Made by a program: the position numbers and the translations under genes. Below, one piece after another: positions 53,939 to 63,479 of a stretch of DNA of 64,000 nt. The DNA comes from Bradyrhizobium macuxiense (GTDB lineage: Bacteria > Pseudomonadota > Alphaproteobacteria > Rhizobiales > Xanthobacteraceae): contig NZ_VITY01000016.1 in assembly GCF_007993935.1 (NCBI RefSeq), positions 62,001-126,000 of the forward strand, given 5' to 3'. The first letter of the stretch is position 1. Every line of letters begins with the position of its first letter. The notes beneath the pieces are model-generated. The model saw only the letters and a program-made list of their open reading frames with translations. It was not told the origin of the DNA and ran no database searches.

Positions 53939-55441
53939 ATGAGTCTCGCCACGACCTATAGCACCGCACAGATCAGGGTGCGCAACAAAGAGCTGATCGA
54001 GGAGGTGCTGAAGGTCTATCCGGAGAAGACCGCGAAACGGCGCGCCAAGCACCTCAACATTCACGAGGCCGGCCGGTCGGACTGCGGGGTCAAGTCCAAC
54101 ATCAAATCCATACCCGGCGTGATGACAATTCGCGGGTGCGCCTACGCGGGTTCCAAGGGTGTGGTCTGGGGGCCGATCAAGGACATGGTTCATATCAGCC
54201 ATGGCCCGGTTGGCTGCGGCCAATATTCGTGGGGCTCGCGCCGCAACTATTACGTGGGTACGACGGGCATCGATAGTTTCGTGACCTTGCAGTTCACCTC
54301 CGACTTCCAGGAAAAGGATATCGTGTTCGGCGGCGACAAGAAGCTCATCAAAGTCATGGATGAGATCCAGGAGCTGTTCCCGCTCAACAACGGCATCACC
54401 GTCCAGTCGGAATGCCCGATCGGCCTGATCGGCGACGACATCGAGGCGGTCTCCAGAGCGAAGTCCAAGGAATTCGGCGGCAAGACGATCGTGCCGGTCC
54501 GCTGCGAGGGTTTCCGTGGCGTATCGCAGTCGCTCGGCCATCATATTGCAAACGACGCGGTGCGCGATTGGATCTTCGACAAGGGTGGCCCGGAGAGCAA
54601 GCCCAGGTTCGAGCCGACCCCCTACGATGTCGCAATCATCGGCGATTACAATATTGGCGGCGACGCCTGGTCGTCTCGAATTCTGCTGGAGGAAATCGGT
54701 CTGCGCGTGATTGCCCAGTGGTCCGGCGACGGCTCGCTGGCCGAGCTCGAGGCAACGCCGAAGGCAAAGCTGAACATCCTGCATTGCTACCGCTCGATGA
54801 ACTATATCTCGCGCCACATGGAAGAAAAGTTCGGTATTCCCTGGTGCGAATATAACTTCTTCGGGCCTGCAAAGATCGCAGAATCGCTGCGCAAGATCGC
54901 GGGCTATTTCGACGACAAGATCAAGGAGGGCGCCGAGCGGGTGATCGAAAAGTACCAGCCGCTTGTGAACGCTGTGATCGCAAAATATCGCCCGCGCCTG
55001 GAGGGTAAGACGGTGATGCTGTTCGTCGGCGGATTGCGTCCGCGTCACGTGATCGGCGCATACGAGGACCTCGGCATGGAAGTCGTCGGCACCGGATATG
55101 AGTTTGGACACAACGATGACTACCAGCGCACCGCCCAGCACTACGTGAAAGACAGCACGCTCATATACGACGACGTCAATGGCTACGAGTTCGAGCGCTT
55201 CGTCGAGAAGATCCAGCCCGACCTGGTCGGCTCGGGAATCAAGGAAAAATACGTGTTCCAGAAGATGGGTGTGCCGTTCCGGCAGATGCACTCCTGGGAC
55301 TATTCGGGCCCGTATCACGGCTATGACGGGTTTCCGATCTTCGCGCGCGACATGGACATGGCGGTCAATTCGCCGATCTGGAAGAAACTGAAGGCGCCCT
55401 GGAAGGACGTGCCAAGGCCGCAGCTCTTGGCCGCCGAATGA
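53939..55441 (+). CDS. nifD: Nitrogenase MoFe protein alpha chain
   Basis: A 500-residue alpha subunit. P-cluster ligands are Cys67 (TIRGCAYAGSKG), Cys93 (GPVGCGQYSWGSR) and the Cys in TVQSECPIGLIGDDI. The FeMo-cofactor Cys is in LNILHCYRSMNYISRHME and the His in FRQMHSWDYSGPYHGYDGF. The start ATG 53939 lies 52 bp after the sigma-54 promoter; the frame continues upstream to 53708 but includes the promoter. With NifK it reduces N2. nifH is not beside it, as in Bradyrhizobium. Confidence 0.98.
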   Translation: MSLATTYSTAQIRVRNKELIEEVLKVYPEKTAKRRAKHLNIHEAGRSDCGVKSNIKSIPGVMTIRGCAYAGSKGVVWGPIKDMVHISHGPVGCGQYSWGSRRNYYVGTTGIDSFVTLQFTSDFQEKDIVFGGDKKLIKVMDEIQELFPLNNGITVQSECPIGLIGDDIEAVSRAKSKEFGGKTIVPVRCEGFRGVSQSLGHHIANDAVRDWIFDKGGPESKPRFEPTPYDVAIIGDYNIGGDAWSSRILLEEIGLRVIAQWSGDGSLAELEATPKAKLNILHCYRSMNYISRHMEEKFGIPWCEYNFFGPAKIAESLRKIAGYFDDKIKEGAERVIEKYQPLVNAVIAKYRPRLEGKTVMLFVGGLRPRHVIGAYEDLGMEVVGTGYEFGHNDDYQRTAQHYVKDSTLIYDDVNGYEFERFVEKIQPDLVGSGIKEKYVFQKMGVPFRQMHSWDYSGPYHGYDGFPIFARDMDMAVNSPIWKKLKAPWKDVPRPQLLAAE

Positions 55442-55510
55442 CGCGAAACAACCCTGCTCTCTGCCAAGAGACGGGACGACGTTAATCACGATACCTGAAA
55501 GGCTTTTACC

Positions 55511-57067
55511 ATGGCGCAGAGTGCAGACCATGTGCTCGATCACTTCGACCTGTTTCGCGGGCCGGAATACCAGCAGATGCTGGACAACAAGAAGATGTTT
55601 GAGAACCCTCGCGATCCTGCCGACGTCGAACGCGTCAAGGAGTGGACGAAGACATCAGAATATCGCGAAAAGAACTTCGCGCGGGAGGCTCTGACGATAA
55701 ATCCGGCCAAGGCCTGCCAGCCGCTCGGTGCGGTGTTCGCCTCCGTCGGTTTCCAGGGCACGCTGCCTTTCGTCCATGGCTCCCAGGGCTGCGTGGCCTA
55801 TTACCGCAGCCATCTGTCGCGGCACTTCAAGGAGCCGAGCTCCTGCGTCTCCTCGTCGATGACGGAGGACGCCGCGGTATTCGGCGGCCTGAACAACATG
55901 ATCGATGGGCTCGCCAACAGCTATAATATGTACAAGCCCAAGATGATTGCGGTCTCCACCACCTGCATGGCGGAGGTGATCGGTGACGACCTCAACGCCT
56001 TCATCAAGACGTCGAAGGAAAAAGGCTCGGTGCCAGCTGATTTCGACGTCCCGTTCGCACACACCCCGGCGTTCGTCGGCAGTCATGTCACCGGCTATGA
56101 CAATGCACTCAAGGGGATCCTGGAGCATTTTTGGGACGGCAAGGCCGGAACAGCAGACAAGCTAGAGCGCAAGCCGAACCGCAAGATCAACCTCATCGGT
56201 GGCTTCGACGGCTATACTGTCGGCAACCTTCGCGAGATCAAGCGCATTTTCGAACTGATGGGTATCGAATACACCATCCTCGCCGACAATTCAGAAGTTT
56301 TCGATACGCCGACAGACGGCGAGTTCCGGATGTATGACGGCGGCACCACGCTGGAGGACGCCGCCAACGCCCTTCATGCCAAGGCCACGATCTCCATGCA
56401 GCAGTGGTGCACGGAAAAGACGCTGCCGTTCATCGCCGATCATGGCCAGGAGGTCCTGGCTTTCAACTATCCGGTGGGCGTATCCGCAACGGATGAATTC
56501 TTGATGGCGTTGTCGCGCATCAGCGGCAGGGAGATCCCGGAGCAACTCGCTCGAGAGCGCGGTCGCCTGGTCGACGCGATGGCTGATTCCAGCGCGCACA
56601 TCCATGGCAAGAAGTTTGCGATCTATGGCGATCCGGACCTCTGCCATGGGTTGGCTACTTTCCTGCTCGAACTCGGCGCCGAACCAACCCACGTGCTGTC
56701 CACCAACGGCAACAAGGCCTGGGACGAGAAAATGCGGGCGCTATTTGCGAGCTCGCCTTACGGGCACAGCTGCCACGCCTATCCGGGTCGAGATCTCTGG
56801 CACATGCGCTCGCTGTTGTTCACCGAGCCGGTCGATTTTTTGATCGGAAACACCTATGGCAAGTATCTGGAACGCGACACCGGCACTCCATTGATCCGCA
56901 TCGGCTTTCCGATCTTTGATCGCCATCATCATCACCGCTCGCCGGTGTGGGGCTATCAGGGCGGCATGAACGTGCTGGTGAAGATCCTCGACAAGATCTT
57001 CGACGAGATCGACAAGAAGACGAACGTTCTAGGCAAGACCGACTTTAGCTTCGACATCATTCGTTGA
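55511..57067 (+). CDS. nifK: Nitrogenase MoFe protein beta chain
   Basis: A 518-residue beta subunit with P-cluster Cys residues in AKACQPLGAVFASVGFQGTL, FVHGSQGCVAYYRSHL and VSTTCMAEVIGDDLNAF. FKEPSSCVSSSMTEDAAVFG and the C-terminal GKTDFSFDIIR are typical of NifK. Co-transcribed with nifD; 69 bp lie between. Confidence 0.98.
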   Translation: MAQSADHVLDHFDLFRGPEYQQMLDNKKMFENPRDPADVERVKEWTKTSEYREKNFAREALTINPAKACQPLGAVFASVGFQGTLPFVHGSQGCVAYYRSHLSRHFKEPSSCVSSSMTEDAAVFGGLNNMIDGLANSYNMYKPKMIAVSTTCMAEVIGDDLNAFIKTSKEKGSVPADFDVPFAHTPAFVGSHVTGYDNALKGILEHFWDGKAGTADKLERKPNRKINLIGGFDGYTVGNLREIKRIFELMGIEYTILADNSEVFDTPTDGEFRMYDGGTTLEDAANALHAKATISMQQWCTEKTLPFIADHGQEVLAFNYPVGVSATDEFLMALSRISGREIPEQLARERGRLVDAMADSSAHIHGKKFAIYGDPDLCHGLATFLLELGAEPTHVLSTNGNKAWDEKMRALFASSPYGHSCHAYPGRDLWHMRSLLFTEPVDFLIGNTYGKYLERDTGTPLIRIGFPIFDRHHHHRSPVWGYQGGMNVLVKILDKIFDEIDKKTNVLGKTDFSFDIIR

Positions 57068-57176
57068 TGATGAGCAACGCGCGTGCCATCGCCGGACAAT
57101 ATCGGCGGTGGCAGAAGCGCAGGATGGGCAAGCCTTACACATCAAGTCTTGCAGATAGCGTGAGAGGAAAAGACGG

Positions 57177-58850
57177 ATGAGTTCGCTACCAGCCACGGTG
57201 CTAGATGTCTTCAACGAGCCGGGCTGCGCCAAGAATGCCAACAAGTCGCAGGCCGAGCGGAACAAGGGCTGCACCAGGCAGCTGCAGCCCGGCAGCGCCG
57301 CCGGCGGCTGCGCCTTCGACGGCGCCAAGATCGCGCTGCAACCGTTTACCGACGTTGCCCACCTGGTGCATGGCCCGATCGCGTGCGAAGGCAATTCGTG
57401 GGACAATCGCGGCTCGGCATCATCGGGGGCGACCTTGTGGCGCACTGGATTCACGACCGATCTGGCCGAGACCGATATTGTATTTGGAGGCGAGAAGCGG
57501 CTCTACAAGGCGATCAAGCAGATCATCGACAAATGCGACCCGCCGGCCATCTTCGTTTATCAGACCTGCATTCCCGCCATGATCGGCGACGACATCAACG
57601 CAGTCTGCAAGGCCGCTTCGCAAACATTCGGCAAGCCGGTTATCCCCGTCAATTCGCCGGGCTTCGTCGGTTCCAAGAACCTCGGCAACAAGCTGGCCGG
57701 CGAGGCCTTGCTCGAGCATGTTATCGGAACGCAAGAGCCGGACTGCACCACGCCCTACGACATCAATCTGATCGGGGAATACAATCTGTCCGGCGAGCTT
57801 TGGCAGGTCAAGCCGCTGTTTGACGAACTCGGCATCCGTATCCTGTCCTGCATCGCCGGTGATGGCAGATATCACGAAGTCGCCTCCTCGCACCGGGCAC
57901 GCGCTGCCATGATGGTATGTTCGAGGGCGATGATCAATGTCGCGCGCAAGATGGAGGAGCGTTACGGCATCCCGTTCTTCGAAGGCTCGTTCTATGGCAT
58001 CCAGGACTCCAGCGACGCACTGCGCGAGATTGCGCGGCTCCTGGTCGAGCGCGGCGCGCCGGAAGATCTGATCGGGCGCACCGAGGCGGTGATTGCGCGT
58101 GAGGAAGCGCGGGCCAGGGCCGCAATCGAGCCGTACAGGCCGGGCTTCAAAGGCAAGAAGGTCTTGCTGATGACCGGTGGCGTCAAGTCCTGGTCGGTCG
58201 TTGCCGCGCTGCAGGAAGCCGGGCTCGAACTGGTCGGAACCAGCGTAAAAAAATCCACAAAAGAGGACAAGGAGCGAATCAAGCACTTGATGGGGCAGGA
58301 CGCCCATATGATCGAGGACATGACGCCGCGCGAAATGTACAAGATGCTGAAGGACGCGAAAGCGGACATCATGCTCTCGGGCGGCAAGTCGCAGTTCGTC
58401 GCGCTGAAAGCGGCGATGCCCTGGCTCGATATCAACCAGGAGCGCTGCCACGCCTATATGGGCTATGTCGGCATCGTCAGGCTGGTCGAGGAGATCGACA
58501 AAGCGCTGTTCAACCCGATGTGGGAGCAATTGCGTCGACCGGCGCCGTGGGACGGTCGTGCCGACAATTGGCAGACCAGGGCTATGGCGCAGCTCGACGT
58601 GCGGCCGATTGAGATCGTCGCCGATCGGACACTGACGCAGAAGACCCCGCGCGCGAGGAGGATTTGCTTCTGTAACACGGTCGACCTCGGCACGATCGAA
58701 GATGCGATTCGCTCGCATAGCCTGACCAGCGTTGAAGCGGTCACACAGCATACCCCCGCGGTCGGTGGCTGCTGCAGACGCCGGATCGAGGACATCCTGG
58801 CGGGCAGGCCGATCTCCTGGTGGCCGGCCACGCTGCAGGCCGCGGAATAG
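57177..58850 (+). CDS. nifE: Nitrogenase cofactor scaffold NifE with C-terminal BFD-like domain
   Basis: A 557-residue NifE. The scaffold part has NKSQAERNKGCTRQLQPGSA, GCAFDGAKIALQPF, VHGPIACEGNSWDNRGS and FVYQTCIPAMIGDDINAV. It is about 80 residues longer than NifE of Azotobacter. The extra C-terminus (about 495-550) contains ICFCNTVDLGTIEDAIRSHS and, later, VGGCCRRRIEDILAG, a pattern of bacterioferritin-associated-ferredoxin-like 2Fe-2S domains (C-x-C ... C-C). NifEN builds FeMo-cofactor. Ribosome site GAGAGG precedes ATG 57177. Confidence 0.96.
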   Translation: MSSLPATVLDVFNEPGCAKNANKSQAERNKGCTRQLQPGSAAGGCAFDGAKIALQPFTDVAHLVHGPIACEGNSWDNRGSASSGATLWRTGFTTDLAETDIVFGGEKRLYKAIKQIIDKCDPPAIFVYQTCIPAMIGDDINAVCKAASQTFGKPVIPVNSPGFVGSKNLGNKLAGEALLEHVIGTQEPDCTTPYDINLIGEYNLSGELWQVKPLFDELGIRILSCIAGDGRYHEVASSHRARAAMMVCSRAMINVARKMEERYGIPFFEGSFYGIQDSSDALREIARLLVERGAPEDLIGRTEAVIAREEARARAAIEPYRPGFKGKKVLLMTGGVKSWSVVAALQEAGLELVGTSVKKSTKEDKERIKHLMGQDAHMIEDMTPREMYKMLKDAKADIMLSGGKSQFVALKAAMPWLDINQERCHAYMGYVGIVRLVEEIDKALFNPMWEQLRRPAPWDGRADNWQTRAMAQLDVRPIEIVADRTLTQKTPRARRICFCNTVDLGTIEDAIRSHSLTSVEAVTQHTPAVGGCCRRRIEDILAGRPISWWPATLQAAE

Positions 58851-58859
58851 GGTGGCGTC

Positions 58860-60266
58860 ATGGTCCTTGTCACTGCATCAAAGAAGGCCTGTGCGGTCAA
58901 CCCACTCAAGATGAGTCAGCCGATCGGCGGTGCTTTCGCCTTTATGGGGCTTCGCGGAGCGATGCCGCTTCTGCATGGCCCGCAAGGATGCACGTCCTTT
59001 GGGCTCACACTGTTTGTGCGGCATTTCCGGGAGCCGGTGCCGCTGCAGACCACAGCGATGAGCGAGGTGACGACCGTGCTCGGCGGCTATGAAAATGTCG
59101 AGCAGGCGATCCTCAATATCCACAATCGCGCCAAGCCCGAGATCATTGGGATCTGTTCGACCGGGGTGACGGAAACCAACGGCGACGATGTGGACGCCTA
59201 CATCAAGCTGATCCGCGAGAAGCATCCGCAGCTCGCCAAGCTTCCTCTGGTCTATGTCTCGACGCCCGATTTCAAGGACGCATTCCAGGACGGCTGGGCG
59301 AAGACGGTCGCGCGCATGGTCGAGGTGCTGGTCGAGGCGCCCGCGACCGGGACCGAGCGCAATCCTGCGCAGGTGAATGTCCTTCCAGGATGTCACCTCA
59401 CGCCGGGTGATCTCGACGAACTAAGGATTATCTTTGAGGATTTCGGCCTGCAGCCATCCTTCCTGCCCGATCTGGCGGGTTCGTTGGATGGGCATATCCC
59501 CGATCAGTTCACGCCGACGACCATCGGCGGTATTGGGATCGATGACGTCGCGCGCATGGGCCGTGCCGGCTGGACGATTGCGATCGGTGCGCAGATGCGG
59601 CGGGCGGCAGAGGCCATGCAGGCCAAGACCGGGGTGCCATTTCGCCTGTTTGAACGACTGTGCGGCCTGATCCCCAATGATGACTTCATCGCCTTTTTGA
59701 GCGAGATCAGCGCCCGCCCTGTGCCGTCAAGATATCGGCGGCAACGCGGGCAGCTCGTCGATGCGATGCTGGACGCGCATTTCCAGATCGGCGGCCGCAA
59801 ACTTGCGATCGGTGCCGAGCCTGACCTGTTGTTTGACCTGTCCAGCATGCTGCACGAGATGGGCGCGCAGGTGACGGCGGCCGTGACGACCACGCAGTCG
59901 GCGGTGCTGGAGCAGATCAAGACCAAGGAGGTGCAGATCGGCGATCTGGAGGATCTGGAAGAGCTTGCCAGGACCAGGGATTGCGATCTGCTGATCACGC
60001 ATTCGCATGGTCGGCAAGCCGCGACACGCCTTAAGATTCCGTTCTATCGGGCGGGCTTTCCGATGTTTGATCGGCTCGGGTCAGGACACCAGCTATCCGT
60101 CGGCTATCGGGGCACGCGCGATCTGATCTTCGATATCGCCAACCTGGTGATCGCCGACCGCGAGGAAAATCATGCGCCGACGCCCGATAGCTGGCGGAAC
60201 TCGACGCTGCCGTTAAGGGGCGGCCGCCGAAGCTCCATCGACTCAACAGAGAGGTCGATTGCATGA
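58860..60266 (+). CDS. nifN: Nitrogenase cofactor scaffold NifN
   Basis: A 468-residue NifN: KKACAVNPLKMSQPIGGAFA, LHGPQGCTSFGLTLFVRHFR and GICSTGVTETNGDDVDAYIK. It pairs with NifE as a heterotetramer that matures the cofactor precursor made by NifB. Nine bases after nifE; overlaps nifX by four bases. Confidence 0.96.
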   Translation: MVLVTASKKACAVNPLKMSQPIGGAFAFMGLRGAMPLLHGPQGCTSFGLTLFVRHFREPVPLQTTAMSEVTTVLGGYENVEQAILNIHNRAKPEIIGICSTGVTETNGDDVDAYIKLIREKHPQLAKLPLVYVSTPDFKDAFQDGWAKTVARMVEVLVEAPATGTERNPAQVNVLPGCHLTPGDLDELRIIFEDFGLQPSFLPDLAGSLDGHIPDQFTPTTIGGIGIDDVARMGRAGWTIAIGAQMRRAAEAMQAKTGVPFRLFERLCGLIPNDDFIAFLSEISARPVPSRYRRQRGQLVDAMLDAHFQIGGRKLAIGAEPDLLFDLSSMLHEMGAQVTAAVTTTQSAVLEQIKTKEVQIGDLEDLEELARTRDCDLLITHSHGRQAATRLKIPFYRAGFPMFDRLGSGHQLSVGYRGTRDLIFDIANLVIADREENHAPTPDSWRNSTLPLRGGRRSSIDSTERSIA

Positions 60267-60658
60267 AAGTTGCGTTCGCTACCCAAGATCTCAGGCGCGT
60301 CGATGCGCATTTTGGCTGGGCGAAGAATATCGCCGTCTACGATGTCGGGCCAGGCGGGCACGTGTTTCTGAAAGCGGTCCAGTTCGACGGCGAACTGAAG
60401 GAAGACGGCGACGAGGACAAGCTGGGGCCCAAGATCGAGGCGATCAAGGATTGCGCTATCCTCTATGTCGGTGCCATCGGCGGCTCCGGCGCTGCGCGGG
60501 TGGTGGCCAGAAAGATCCATCCCATCAAGGTCAATAAGCCCGAAAGTATCCAGGTACTGCTGGAAAAGCTCGAGCGCGTGCTGAAGGGAACGCCGCCGCC
60601 ATGGCTGCGCAAAGCCTTGGCCAAGGACAAGAAGCGTACATTCGATTTCGACGAATGA
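60263..60658 (+). CDS. nifX: Nitrogen fixation protein NifX
   Basis: A 131-residue protein of the NifX/NifB-C-terminal (Di-nitrogenase cofactor-binding) fold: MKVAFATQDLRRVDAHFGWA and IKDCAILYVGAIGGSGAARV. It stores or carries the cofactor precursor between NifB and NifEN. Start overlaps nifN. Confidence 0.96.
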   Translation: MKVAFATQDLRRVDAHFGWAKNIAVYDVGPGGHVFLKAVQFDGELKEDGDEDKLGPKIEAIKDCAILYVGAIGGSGAARVVARKIHPIKVNKPESIQVLLEKLERVLKGTPPPWLRKALAKDKKRTFDFDE

Positions 60659-60665
60659 GGATCAC

Positions 60666-61136
60666 ATGACCGAGGCTGCAGACGTAATGCAACCCGCTGG
60701 CGGGTTCGATGCACCATTCGTCAAAGAGCTGGTCAAGATTTGGCGGGCTGAGGACATGGGTGGGGCCTGGACCGGCAAGAGCGATCTCGACCTGCTCGAG
60801 CCTTATATCCTGGACAAGGAGAAGCGACGGGCACTGCCGATTGTCGGCGATCCAGATCCCGATACGGTCTGGCGGCTGGAGCTGTTTTTCAATGCCGTCG
60901 CGCTTTCGATCGAGAAGGCGACCGACGTGATGATCCAGCCGATGCTGAAGATGCACCATGAGGGCTTTGGTCGCATGGTGCTGATCGGGGGGCGGCTGGT
61001 CGCGGTGAACAAGCAGCTGCGGGATGTGCATCGCTTCGGATTCGACAATCTCGCAAAGCTTGCGAGTGAAGGTAACAAGTATGTCCGGGACGGAATCAAG
61101 ATGATCAGGAAATTTCCCGATGTGGCGAACTATTGA
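60666..61136 (+). CDS. NifX-associated nitrogen fixation protein (DUF269)
   Basis: A 156-residue protein: FVKELVKIWRAEDMGGAWTG, DVMIQPMLKMHHEGFGRMVL and GRLVAVNKQLRDVHRFGFDN are typical DUF269. It nearly always lies after nifX in aerobic diazotrophs and is needed for full nitrogenase activity in some, by a mechanism not well known. Seven bases after nifX. Confidence 0.93.
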   Translation: MTEAADVMQPAGGFDAPFVKELVKIWRAEDMGGAWTGKSDLDLLEPYILDKEKRRALPIVGDPDPDTVWRLELFFNAVALSIEKATDVMIQPMLKMHHEGFGRMVLIGGRLVAVNKQLRDVHRFGFDNLAKLASEGNKYVRDGIKMIRKFPDVANY

Positions 61137-61145
61137 GGGCCGCGC

Positions 61146-61346
61146 ATGAGCGATCGCGAGATACTGATAGCTGAATTGAAGAAACTGTCGTCCAGAGCGC
61201 TGCAGGCCAAAATGGATCTGCACGATCTTTCAGAAGAATTGCCTGTCAACTGGACCTCGATCATGGCGGTGGCCGAGAGGGCGCATGATGCCTACGCCGA
61301 ACTCGAGCGCAGGAGCCAGGACCTGAAGGCGCTGGAAAAGGCGTAG
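61146..61346 (+). CDS. CCE_0567-family (DUF683) nif-associated small protein
   Basis: A 66-residue helical hairpin protein: MSDREILIAELKKLSSRALQ, AKMDLHDLSEELPVNW and AERAHDAYAELERRSQDLKA. The family always lies between the DUF269 gene and fdxB; role in metallocluster supply is assumed from location. Confidence 0.92.
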   Translation: MSDREILIAELKKLSSRALQAKMDLHDLSEELPVNWTSIMAVAERAHDAYAELERRSQDLKALEKA

Positions 61347-61360
61347 AGGGGATCCCCATC

Positions 61361-61654
61361 ATGTCATTTGCAACGCGCGATGGCCGCGACTGGACGCCCG
61401 ACTATTTGAGCGCGATCGATGCCAAGAAGTGCATCGGCTGTGGCCGCTGCTTTAAGGTCTGCGGTCGTGATGTCATGACATTGAAGGGCATCAACGAGGA
61501 GGGCGAACTTGTCGACCTCGACGACGATGATGAGGTCGAGAAGAAGATTATGGTCATGAATGACCAGGGCGCCTGCATCGGCTGCGGCGCCTGCGCCAGG
61601 GTTTGCCCGACCAATTGCCAGACCCACGTTTCCGCCGCAGCGGAAGCGGCTTGA
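61361..61654 (+). CDS. fdxB: Nif-specific ferredoxin III (2[4Fe-4S])
   Basis: A 97-residue ferredoxin with AKKCIGCGRCFKVCGRDVM and GACIGCGACARVCPTNCQTH, an extended acidic link (DLDDDDEVEKK) between them. It matches ferredoxin III of nif operons, a candidate electron donor for NifEN/NifB reactions. Ribosome site AGAGGGGA precedes ATG 61361. Confidence 0.94.
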   Translation: MSFATRDGRDWTPDYLSAIDAKKCIGCGRCFKVCGRDVMTLKGINEEGELVDLDDDDEVEKKIMVMNDQGACIGCGACARVCPTNCQTHVSAAAEAA

Positions 61655-62032
61655 GGCGGCCTATGTCCGCCTCTCCCGGAAGTAGGATAATCGTGGGCAA
61701 GATGAACGTCGCAATGGTGCAGCTTGGCGAAAATCGCAGCGCCTTTCGATACCGGGCATGTCGTGGAGTGCTGCGATCTGAAGGCCACGAGCTTGATGGT
61801 TCGCGCAAATACTGAAGAACCTCATTTGCCGCCGAAGTGCGAATTTGGCCAGCCCAGCAACTAGCCGGAAAACCGAAACGCGACGATCAATTTCCATGGC
61901 AGCCGCGGAGCTGCATCTGCGGTGGAGCGAGACAGCGCGAATGCTCGCGTGGTTTGTTGATCATGTCTCTGGTCCAATCGGGTGCGGACGCCACTTCGGG
62001 CGCCGCGGATTGGTAAAAAAGTGGACGATCCG
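61655..62032. other. Intergenic region after fdxB
   Basis: About 380 bp with only shadow frames. No exact NifA site. The region separates nifDKENX-fdxB from the Rieske gene. Confidence 0.4.
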
Positions 62033-62048
62033 CGGCTCTGCGATTGCT
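62033..62048 (+). promoter_or_regulatory. Possible sigma-54 promoter of the Rieske gene
   Basis: CGGCTCTGCGATTGCT keeps GG and GC twelve bases apart but departs from TGGCAC at two bases. It lies 41 bp before the start. Weak. Confidence 0.4.
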
Positions 62049-62089
62049 GCAGGCCTGATCGCAGGATGATCAATCAAAGGTGTGTGGTT

Positions 62090-62500
62090 ATGACCAAGCA
62101 AGCGGTGCAGCCCAATACCGTCTATGCGATTTGCGGCTTCAACGACATTTCAAGCCGCCGGGCGATGGGCTTCCATCTCATGATTGTCGGCGAGGACGGT
62201 AAGCACAGGCCGTGGTCCATCATTGTGGTGCGTTGGGGCAAGAAGGTGCTTGGCTATCTCAACAAATGCCCACACAACGACGTCAATCTGGACTGGGAGC
62301 GCAACGAGTTCTTCGATCCATATGGAATCCGGCTGATGTGCGGCAAGCACGGCTCAACCTTCGAGCTCGGCACTGGCCGCTGCATCGACGGCCCTTGTAA
62401 GGGCGGAGAGCTCACGCCGGTCGCGCTGACAGTTCTGGACGGCGACATATGCGTCATTGGCGTGCGACTTGTCGAGGAGGATCGTGCCGGCGAGAGCTGA
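62090..62500 (+). CDS. Rieske [2Fe-2S] protein of the nif region
   Basis: A 136-residue soluble Rieske ferredoxin. The ligands are CPHNDVNLDW (C-x-H) and MCGKHGSTFELGTGRCIDGP (C-x-x-H). LMIVGEDGKHRPWSIIVVRW precedes. No signal peptide or oxygenase domain is present. It lies after the nif genes, possibly with its own sigma-54 promoter, and is likely a small electron carrier of nitrogenase-related metabolism. Confidence 0.85.
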   Translation: MTKQAVQPNTVYAICGFNDISSRRAMGFHLMIVGEDGKHRPWSIIVVRWGKKVLGYLNKCPHNDVNLDWERNEFFDPYGIRLMCGKHGSTFELGTGRCIDGPCKGGELTPVALTVLDGDICVIGVRLVEEDRAGES

Positions 62501-62510
62501 AGCGGCGCGC

Positions 62511-63101
62511 TCAGACCGGCCGGTTCTCGTTGCGGTTCTTCACAGGTGCCATTCGCTCCAGTCCGTCTTGGTAAGAGATCTCATCATAGGATGCATCGAG
62601 ATCCCTTGCCGCATCGAGCAGGTAGTCGAGCTTGCCGCCCGCGTCGAGCTTCTTGATGTCATCCTTGTTGACCCCGACCAGATCCATCATCTCCTTCCAG
62701 ACTGTGGATTCATCGCATGGCAGCACGTGGAAGGTGACATTACCCAGCTTGATGCGGTATTTCGCCAACAGGTCAATGTTGTTGCAGAATATGAAGTAGC
62801 GCCCCTCCGGGCTGAGCGCCCCGTCAAGCACGTCTGCGACGTCAGCAAGATAAGCGAAAGAGTGCAGATAGCCGGCCAGCATCTGAATAGTGCTTTCCCC
62901 TTCCTGCGCGACCGTCAGAACCTGCTCGATCGAATAGTCCGGCGGCCGCTTCTCGTCCGCGAGCTGGGCCTGGAACTTCAGCGCGATATCGCCGCGGAAG
63001 CCAAACCGGCCCGGCTTGGTGGTCCCGCCTTTGAGTACGGCGTTGAGCAGGCGCCCCTCCTTCTCCAGCCGGCCGAGCGCGGTGTTCTCGATTGCAGTCA
63101 T
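62511..63101 (-). CDS. Hypothetical protein
   Basis: A 196-residue protein from ATG 63101 (MTAIENTALGRLEKEGRLLN), chosen because GAGGA lies about eight bases ahead; a frame open up to 63182 would add 27 codons without a ribosome site. The sequence has a GGTTKPGRFGFRGDIALKFQ element and YFIFCNNIDLLAKYRIKLG. I know no named domain. It follows the AAA ATPase gene on the minus strand by 378 bp and may belong with it. Confidence 0.6.
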   Translation of the reverse strand: MTAIENTALGRLEKEGRLLNAVLKGGTTKPGRFGFRGDIALKFQAQLADEKRPPDYSIEQVLTVAQEGESTIQMLAGYLHSFAYLADVADVLDGALSPEGRYFIFCNNIDLLAKYRIKLGNVTFHVLPCDESTVWKEMMDLVGVNKDDIKKLDAGGKLDYLLDAARDLDASYDEISYQDGLERMAPVKNRNENRPV

Positions 63102-63479
63102 GAAGATCGTCCTCAATCTGAGCTGATCGCCGGACACTTTTTTGCCGGCGTGACAGGCAATGCAAAGGTCTTGCCGTTGCAAGCGCGACGGTTCATCGGG
63201 GTATTCCTGGAGAAAATGCGGGAAGTGGGCCGCGATCGCCGAACAAGCGCGTCAGAAACGCGACGCGCGTTGCAGCGTCAGTGCTTCGAAAATGTAAGCA
63301 TTGTCGGACCGCGTGGGCTACGGCTATCGGATCTCGGTCGTGAAACTGGTCGTTTTCGTTGCAGTGCTTTACGGTTTGGTCCGCCGGCGTCCTTCGGAGG
63401 ATGAGCCTCATCTAATCCTGGCAGCCGCGCTCGGTGTCCTGCTCTTGCGGGTTTGCGGGCGTGCCAATAGGCGTCAGGC
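63102..63479. other. Intergenic region
   Basis: About 380 bp. A 60-codon plus-strand frame with a hydrophobic stretch (63301-63483) has a TTG start and no ribosome site, so I do not call it. No repeat or RNA seen. Confidence 0.35.

Noticed and set aside
53924..55543. 539-codon minus-strand ORF opposite nifD
   Set aside because: Antisense shadow of nifD caused by codon bias at high GC content.
62457..63404. 315-codon plus-strand ORF
   Set aside because: Antisense to the hypothetical protein at 62511-63101; low protein-like character and no ribosome site.
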